Assembly: GCA_045641625.1 (NCBI GenBank)
Contig: JAZUHH010000041.1
Span: forward strand, 57,306 to 121,305
DNA from: UBA1723 sp045641625
GTDB taxonomy: Bacteria > Bacteroidota > Bacteroidia > Bacteroidales > Paludibacteraceae
Reading direction: 5' to 3'
Length of the DNA: 64,000 nt
Shown one piece after another: positions 61,301 to 64,000 of the stretch; within the stretch, counting starts at the first letter, position 1; each line of letters starts with the position of its first letter. Position numbers and translations under genes: made by a program. The notes beneath the pieces were generated by a model. It made no database searches and was not told where the DNA came from. It saw only the letters and a program-made list of their open reading frames with translations.

Positions 61301-61386
61301 GTTCCCGGCAGAGTCTGCGCACCCACTGATGCAAACATCATCAGGCCTGTGGCTGCTGCAAGAAATGATTTGTAAAGTGTTACCAT
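58312..61386 (-). CDS. Multidomain secreted xylan/arabinoxylan enzyme: esterase (CE1-like) - CBM6 - GH43 - CBM-like - T9SS sorting domain
   Basis: 1024 aa. Signal peptide (1-24). Residues about 30-275: alpha/beta-hydrolase esterase of the CE1/feruloyl-esterase type, nucleophile S133 in GFSMGG, acid near D180, His254 in GKGHWP. About 303-443: CBM6 carbohydrate-binding module (TIEAEEYDKGGQGVAYND). About 485-800: GH43 five-bladed propeller with D498 (GADPCAMV), D631 (FDPAVLVDDD) and E687 (PYLFEDAGIN). About 820-930: a second CBM6-like module (VGYIQAECFAWQNGVSVNY). 955-1024: type A sorting domain ending GIYIVKAGSKATKMVLK. The pairing of an esterase with GH43 suggests attack on feruloylated or acetylated arabinoxylan; exact specificity is inferred. 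Confidence 0.9.
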   Translation of the reverse strand: MVTLYKSFLAAATGLMMFASVGAQTLPGTKSTISVNGKNRTIDVYAPSGMGQNRPMVISCHGMGQDIAYQKEQSRWDLVADTAKFLVVYPQSDGSTWDLAGNGNDIALIKAIIKEMSSKYKIDLDRVYMSGFSMGGMLTYSVANNMADQIAACAPVSGYPIGDKTAKPSRPMPIIHTNGDKDDVVHYEPWSGTFNGMYQQQQGAYAQAEAWAKANGCDATPVESVVDGAATRYLWKNGKCGVEVCLNKVYGKGHWPSNDKYHSVREIWRFVSKYTLECGASAAPAEVEQAGPWKGTPAQIPGTIEAEEYDKGGQGVAYNDKDTENRGEAFRNDGVDVYSGGTGYVVGYNQSGEWYNYTVDVKETSKYTVSVSAATDNESAAFQLYIDGVAVTGEVSAPMTGDFKKFANVKTRTKEISAGKHTLQLRVVSDWFDIDKMTFEKYDGSSAEPYDENGCVVGDRTNDDLESVFSGISLSNKNSKVKPTTNHNPIMTQRYGADPCAMVYGDSVYIYMTHDIYEYDSKGAIAKNGYGKITEIVCLASADLVNWTDHGPMKVAGTGGISKAINSWAPTACHAKVNGKDRFFLYFANNGNGIYVVASDTPYGPWEDVKNGQGLITRSTPNCSNVTWLFDPAVLVDDDGTGYLYFGGGVPDGQQANPGTARIAKLGKDFISIDGTPATLKPPYLFEDAGINKIGNKYVYSYCTNWNVPNGNQYGISNAVIATMTSSNPMTGFNFDRKVFDNPSRWLGANGNNHHSFFKFKDKWYITYHSQWIQNQIGVDGGYRCSHVDYANVDESKGQILGVNAGTTKGVDQVENVTKVGYIQAECFAWQNGVSVNYIGRSTNMAVKGSDGSWTGISNVQPKGENTFRARVASKCGGAIRVTKDSPNGEAIAYLNVTSTGSESTYEDFECKIIEPLYMPHSLFFTFSGDLNFDSWGMYNKEYASEKVIENTEEKLVVEPNPASSVVTLHGIAEGDIIEVYSVDGVKVMNKIAENSVESLDVESLNRGIYIVKAGSKATKMVLK

Positions 61387-61408
61387 ACGTATTAGATTAT
61401 ATTCGTGT

Positions 61409-61541
61409 GTTTATCTTGTTTACGGTTGCAAGTTTAGTCCAATAATTGAAAAATCCAAGTGAAAAACGTATAAATTAGGGTAGTCATTTGTTTCTGACGC
61501 CCTTTTGACTGGATTTTACACACCCTTTGACTGGATTTTAA
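61409..61541 (-). promoter_or_regulatory. GH43 gene promoter with upstream tandem repeats
   Basis: On the minus strand TAAACTTG (61430-61437) is a near-consensus -7 box with a TTG 19 nt upstream. Further upstream are two direct copies of CTTT(T)GACTGGATTTTA on the plus strand (61502-61518 and 61525-61540), 23 nt apart. They are in the right place to bind an activator. Confidence 0.6.
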
Positions 61542-61566
61542 TGTTTGCGGAGGAATGTAGGCAGGT

Positions 61567-62868
61567 TCAATTCAGCAGAATATGGAACGATGTGCCATGT
61601 CCCTGTTTGGAATTTACCCTTATCGTAAAGCCGTGCAGAGTAACGATGCGCCAGACCAGAGCCATGCCTATGCCGTGCCCTGAAGCCCTGCCGCTTCCAC
61701 GATAGAAGGGGCTGAAGAGATTCTTCTGCTCGGTAATGCTCATTCCCTGCCCCTTGTCCGAGAATGTAACGCACCATTTTGCCTGGGCTGAGATTCGGAA
61801 CAGGCTGCAGAATGGAAGATGTGCCGGCAGTCTGCTTCCTGTATCGCCATTATGTTTTGTACCTCTGCTGATTGCTATGTTGCAGGTGTGGTCATGCGAA
61901 TACTTGCAGTTGTTCTCTATGAGGTTTCTGAAGGCAAGTGCAAGAAGGTATCTGTTTGCAGTTACCGATATTTCCTCGTCAGGTGATGGTGTGTCTGAAA
62001 ATGACAGGGTTGCCCGGTATTCCGGCTTGGCGCGCAGAAGTTCCTCTGTAGTGTTCATTAGCAGTTCGTCAATCCTGACCGGTTCCATCTTTATCTGAGA
62101 GGCGTCGTATTCCGCTCTTGCCAGGTTCAGCAGGCCTATGATTGTGTCTGACATTCCCGAGGCATCGTCAAGTGCTCTGCCTATGCGTTTTTGATAGTCT
62201 TCTGCTGTTCGTTCCCTTTGCAAGGCAAGTCCCAGTTCCCCCATAATTGCGGCAAGCGGTGTACGCAGTTCGTGCGACACGTTGCTTGCAAACATCTTTT
62301 GACTAGTCAAAGCTCGTTCTATCGGACGTATAGTAAGTGTTGCAAGAATGTAGCCAACGATGACCATTAGAAGTATAGATACAAGGAAAATGAGTAGAAG
62401 TGTATTGCGGAGTGCAGCCATGTTGGCTTCTCCATATCCATCGTGAGCTGCTGCGGTGACCACATATTTTCCTTTATATAATATTCCCACTGCTTGATAC
62501 CCCTTATCTACCTCTATCGACATTTCGCCTTTCTCGCAGATTTGCCGAATCATTTCGTGCGTCTCTTTCACAATATCATGCTCTGCGGCATCATGGTAAA
62601 GCATCTTGAAGTCGGGCGTATAAAGGGCAACTTCCACCTCGTTGATGAACTGTGTATTGTTTAGGTAGATGTGTTGCATGGTAGTCACATCCACCTTGTT
62701 TTCAAGGAAGAGGTTTGCCTTGGTGATGGCTTCCGAACGAAGTGTGCCTTGGAAAGATTCATGGCGTGCCCTATCACTCACTATATATATAATAATGAGC
62801 GATGTCACAAGTACTACCGACATAAAGAACGTGTACTTAAGAGTTAACTTTAGTTTGTTATTCTTCAT
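61567..62868 (-). CDS. Sensor histidine kinase of the mgtA-linked two-component system
   Basis: 433 aa. Transmembrane helices at about 12-30 and 157-178 flank a periplasmic sensor region of about 125 residues. HisKA: phospho-acceptor H199 (SNVSHELRTPLAAIMGEL). HATPase: N-box FRNLIENNCKYS (about 313-324), G1 FSDKGQGMS (370-377), G2 GHGIGMAL (397-404). Between the N-box and G1 there is an extra stretch, residues about 341-363 (DTGSRLPAHLPFCSLFRI), encoded by an imperfect palindrome (61800-61842). It looks like an inserted element that stayed in frame. It overlaps the response regulator gene by 11 nt. Confidence 0.9.
   Translation of the reverse strand: MKNNKLKLTLKYTFFMSVVLVTSLIIIYIVSDRARHESFQGTLRSEAITKANLFLENKVDVTTMQHIYLNNTQFINEVEVALYTPDFKMLYHDAAEHDIVKETHEMIRQICEKGEMSIEVDKGYQAVGILYKGKYVVTAAAHDGYGEANMAALRNTLLLIFLVSILLMVIVGYILATLTIRPIERALTSQKMFASNVSHELRTPLAAIMGELGLALQRERTAEDYQKRIGRALDDASGMSDTIIGLLNLARAEYDASQIKMEPVRIDELLMNTTEELLRAKPEYRATLSFSDTPSPDEEISVTANRYLLALAFRNLIENNCKYSHDHTCNIAISRGTKHNGDTGSRLPAHLPFCSLFRISAQAKWCVTFSDKGQGMSITEQKNLFSPFYRGSGRASGHGIGMALVWRIVTLHGFTIRVNSKQGHGTSFHILLN
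61780..61848 (-). repeat. Palindromic insertion within the histidine kinase gene
   Basis: ACAGGCTGCAGA (61800-61811) and TCTGCTTCCTGT (61831-61842) form a 12-bp stem with two mismatches and a 19-nt loop. It interrupts the kinase domain without breaking the frame. Confidence 0.5.
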
Positions 62869-63580
62869 CTTTGCAAAGAATGAATCCTACACCAGGTTTT
62901 GTGTGGATGAGTTTTATAGAAAAATCTTTGTCTATCTTGCGTCGTAAGTAGTTAATATAGACATCAATGAAGTTTGTGCCTGTGTCAAAATGTGTATGCC
63001 AAACATTATTCTGAATATCCATGCGACTGACCACCTTACCAGCGTTCTCCATTAGGTATTGCAGTAGTGCGAACTCCTTTGGAGTAAGATGAATCAGCAC
63101 ATCACCTCGCGTACACTCATGCTTGTCAAGATTGAGTTTAAGATCATCAATCGTCAGTATCTTCGTCTCCCCTCCTTTGGAGGGGTTGGGGGAGGTTGTC
63201 CTTCTTAACAACGCCCCAATTCTTGCCAACAATTCGCGAAAGTCAAACGGTTTGGTCATGTAGTCATCAGCGCCAGCATCGAACCCCTCCAGTTTGTCGT
63301 CTGTGGTTCCGAGTGCAGTAAGCATCAGAATAGGCACATTAGGCATCACTTCCTTTATTCGTTTGCACAAATCTATTCCATTCATTCCCGGCAGAATGAT
63401 GTCGCTGATAACAAGGTTGATTTTGTTCTCTCCCCCTCGGGGGAGCTGGAGAGGGGCTAACAACCTCAAAGCCATCTCTGCATCATACGCCAACAGCACA
63501 TGATGTCCAGCTTCCTCAATGCCCGTCTGGAGCAAAGAGGCAAGTCGCTGATCGTCTTCTATGATTAATATTGTACACAT
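62858..63580 (-). CDS. OmpR-family response regulator with two in-frame palindromic insertions
   Basis: 240 aa. Receiver domain: IIEDDQRLASLLQTG (acidic pair), phospho-acceptor D60 (LVISDIILPG), TALGTTDDKLEGFDAGADDY, K110 (MTKPFDFRELLARI). Winged-helix output domain from about 142 (IHLTPKEFALLQYLMENAG, WHTHFDTGTNFIDVYINYLR). Two unusual Pro/Gly stretches, APLQLPRGGE (42-51) and SPNPSKGGE (130-138), are each encoded by a 29-nt palindromic repeat. The first lengthens the receiver by about eight residues before D60; the second lengthens the inter-domain linker. Likely controls itself and the divergent mgtA-like gene. -7 box TAACTTTG (minus, 63589-63596). Confidence 0.93.
   Translation of the reverse strand: MCTILIIEDDQRLASLLQTGIEEAGHHVLLAYDAEMALRLLAPLQLPRGGENKINLVISDIILPGMNGIDLCKRIKEVMPNVPILMLTALGTTDDKLEGFDAGADDYMTKPFDFRELLARIGALLRRTTSPNPSKGGETKILTIDDLKLNLDKHECTRGDVLIHLTPKEFALLQYLMENAGKVVSRMDIQNNVWHTHFDTGTNFIDVYINYLRRKIDKDFSIKLIHTKPGVGFILCKDEE
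63167..63195 (-). repeat. 29-nt palindromic element inside the response regulator gene (linker copy)
   Basis: CCCCTCC-TTT-GGAGGGG core with flanking CTC and GGGGGAG. On the minus strand it reads as the codons for SPNPSKGGE. Confidence 0.8.
63428..63456 (-). repeat. 29-nt palindromic element inside the response regulator gene (receiver copy)
   Basis: CTCCCCC-TC-GGGGGAG core with outer CTCTCC/GGAGAG. It has the same orientation and the same reading phase as the copy at 63167 and encodes APLQLPRGGE. Confidence 0.8.
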
Positions 63581-63588
63581 TACGGGTG

Positions 63589-63721
63589 CAAAGTTACTTT
63601 TTTTTCTTCAATTATGAACCAGATGTGTTATTAGAATCTCATTAGAATTTGCTCTAATGATTTTCTAATACCGTTCTAATCATTCTCTAACGGCTTGTTT
63701 CTTATGGAGTGCGTACCTTTG
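63589..63721. promoter_or_regulatory. Divergent promoters with six half-sites at an 11-nt period
   Basis: -7 boxes: TAACTTTG on the minus strand (63589-63596) for the regulator and TACCTTTG on the plus strand (63714-63721) for the mgtA-like gene. Between them six 11-nt units run without a gap from 63630 to 63695. Units 1-2 carry ATTAGAAT; units 3-6 carry CTCTAAT, TTCTAAT, TTCTAAT and CTCTAAC. Thus TTCTAAT reads toward the regulator on one strand and toward mgtA on the other. The last unit ends 18 nt before the mgtA -7 box, covering the -33 zone, where no good -33 box exists; this suggests direct activation. Confidence 0.75.
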
Positions 63722-63777
63722 CACTCGCAATCGGAACCATATTGTTTAACTTATTGAAAAGAAAGGAAACAAAAAGA

Positions 63778-64000
63778 ATGATGAAGAACCTTTTCAATTT
63801 CAAGAAGAGTCCTATGACAAGGGCTGTTTACAACAGCGAGTATGCTCGTTTTGCATCTCGCCAGTCGTTGGAACAAGTTTATAGCGCACTCTATGCTCAC
63901 AGACGTGGGTTGGGTGAGCACGATGTGGAGAGCAGACGCCGAAAGTACGGCGAGAACATCGTGGTACATGAAGAGCGCACCAATCCGATGAAGCTGTTCG
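63778..64000 (+). CDS. mgtA: Magnesium-translocating P-type ATPase, N-terminus only (MgtA-like)
   Basis: 74 residues visible; the gene runs off the right edge. Three ATG codons in a row start at 63778, after GAAAGGA (63761-63767). The sequence has the cation-ATPase N-domain layout: YARFASRQSLEQVYSALYAH, GLGEHDVESRRRKYGENIVV and NPMKLF, close to MgtA/MgtB N-termini. The catalytic DKTGT is outside the window. It is divergent from a two-component system with phased operator sites, as in PhoPQ-controlled mgtA of other bacteria (analogy only). Confidence 0.8.
   Translation, partial: MMKNLFNFKKSPMTRAVYNSEYARFASRQSLEQVYSALYAHRRGLGEHDVESRRRKYGENIVVHEERTNPMKLF

Noticed and set aside
1..64000. Insertion sequences, integrases or prophage genes
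   Set aside because: I found no transposase, integrase or phage structural protein; the accessory features are small repeats and islets only.

Overview
The window reads as a chromosomal segment of a Bacteroidales bacterium (Bacteroidota), probably a Prevotella-like gut or rumen lineage. The support is internal: many promoters have the Bacteroidota form (TTTG or TTG, about 19 nt, TAnnTTTG). There is a SusC-type TonB-linked receptor, several type IX secretion (T9SS) C-terminal sorting domains, a PorP/SprF protein, a SecDF fusion and a plant cell-wall enzyme. I cannot name the species from the sequence.

Layout. 1-4658: a type V-A CRISPR locus on the minus strand, with full-length cas12a followed only 18 nt later by an array of at least 15 repeats that runs off the left edge. 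No cas1, cas2 or cas4 lies in the window. 5151-14245: a seven-gene minus-strand operon (AsmA-like protein, O-methyltransferase, FKBP lipoprotein, SusC-like receptor without SusD, YjbR-like protein, DUF1573 protein, agmatine deiminase). 14549-25116: a FISUMP-type lipoprotein, a secreted SGNH esterase, then housekeeping genes ispE, an RluA-type pseudouridine synthase, aspS, secDF and a MarR regulator. 25276-28542: an oxidoreductase pair, tRNA-Cys and hpt. 28599-34976: a T9SS module containing a type B sorting-domain surface protein, an OmpA-family protein, PorP/SprF and a frameshifted secreted protein. 35212-37197: two more secreted proteins. 37812-45937: aspartate kinase, crcB, pgeF, a TPR protein, ribH, a radical SAM protein and an M16 peptidase.

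46200-52880 is the accessory part. It holds a two-gene islet bounded by 34-nt direct repeats and encoding a protein with three internal repeats. It also holds a probable structured ncRNA of about 290 nt with its own promoter and terminator, a small XRE-type regulator, a PD-(D/E)XK-like protein and a three-lipoprotein operon. Two identical 32-nt hairpin terminators flank the right part. 52891-58073 returns to core genes (folD, ffh), a membrane protein and a T9SS-secreted protein.

58312-64000: a secreted esterase-CBM6-GH43 enzyme with tandem repeats upstream. Next is a two-component system whose genes carry in-frame palindromic insertions, divergent from the start of an mgtA-like P-type ATPase. 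The shared intergenic region carries six half-sites at an exact 11-nt period, arranged so that each gene has sites reading toward it.

The best candidates for new biology are the leaderless cas12a-array arrangement, the repeat-bounded islet and ncRNA near 46-49 kb, and the palindrome-invaded two-component system with its phased operator.
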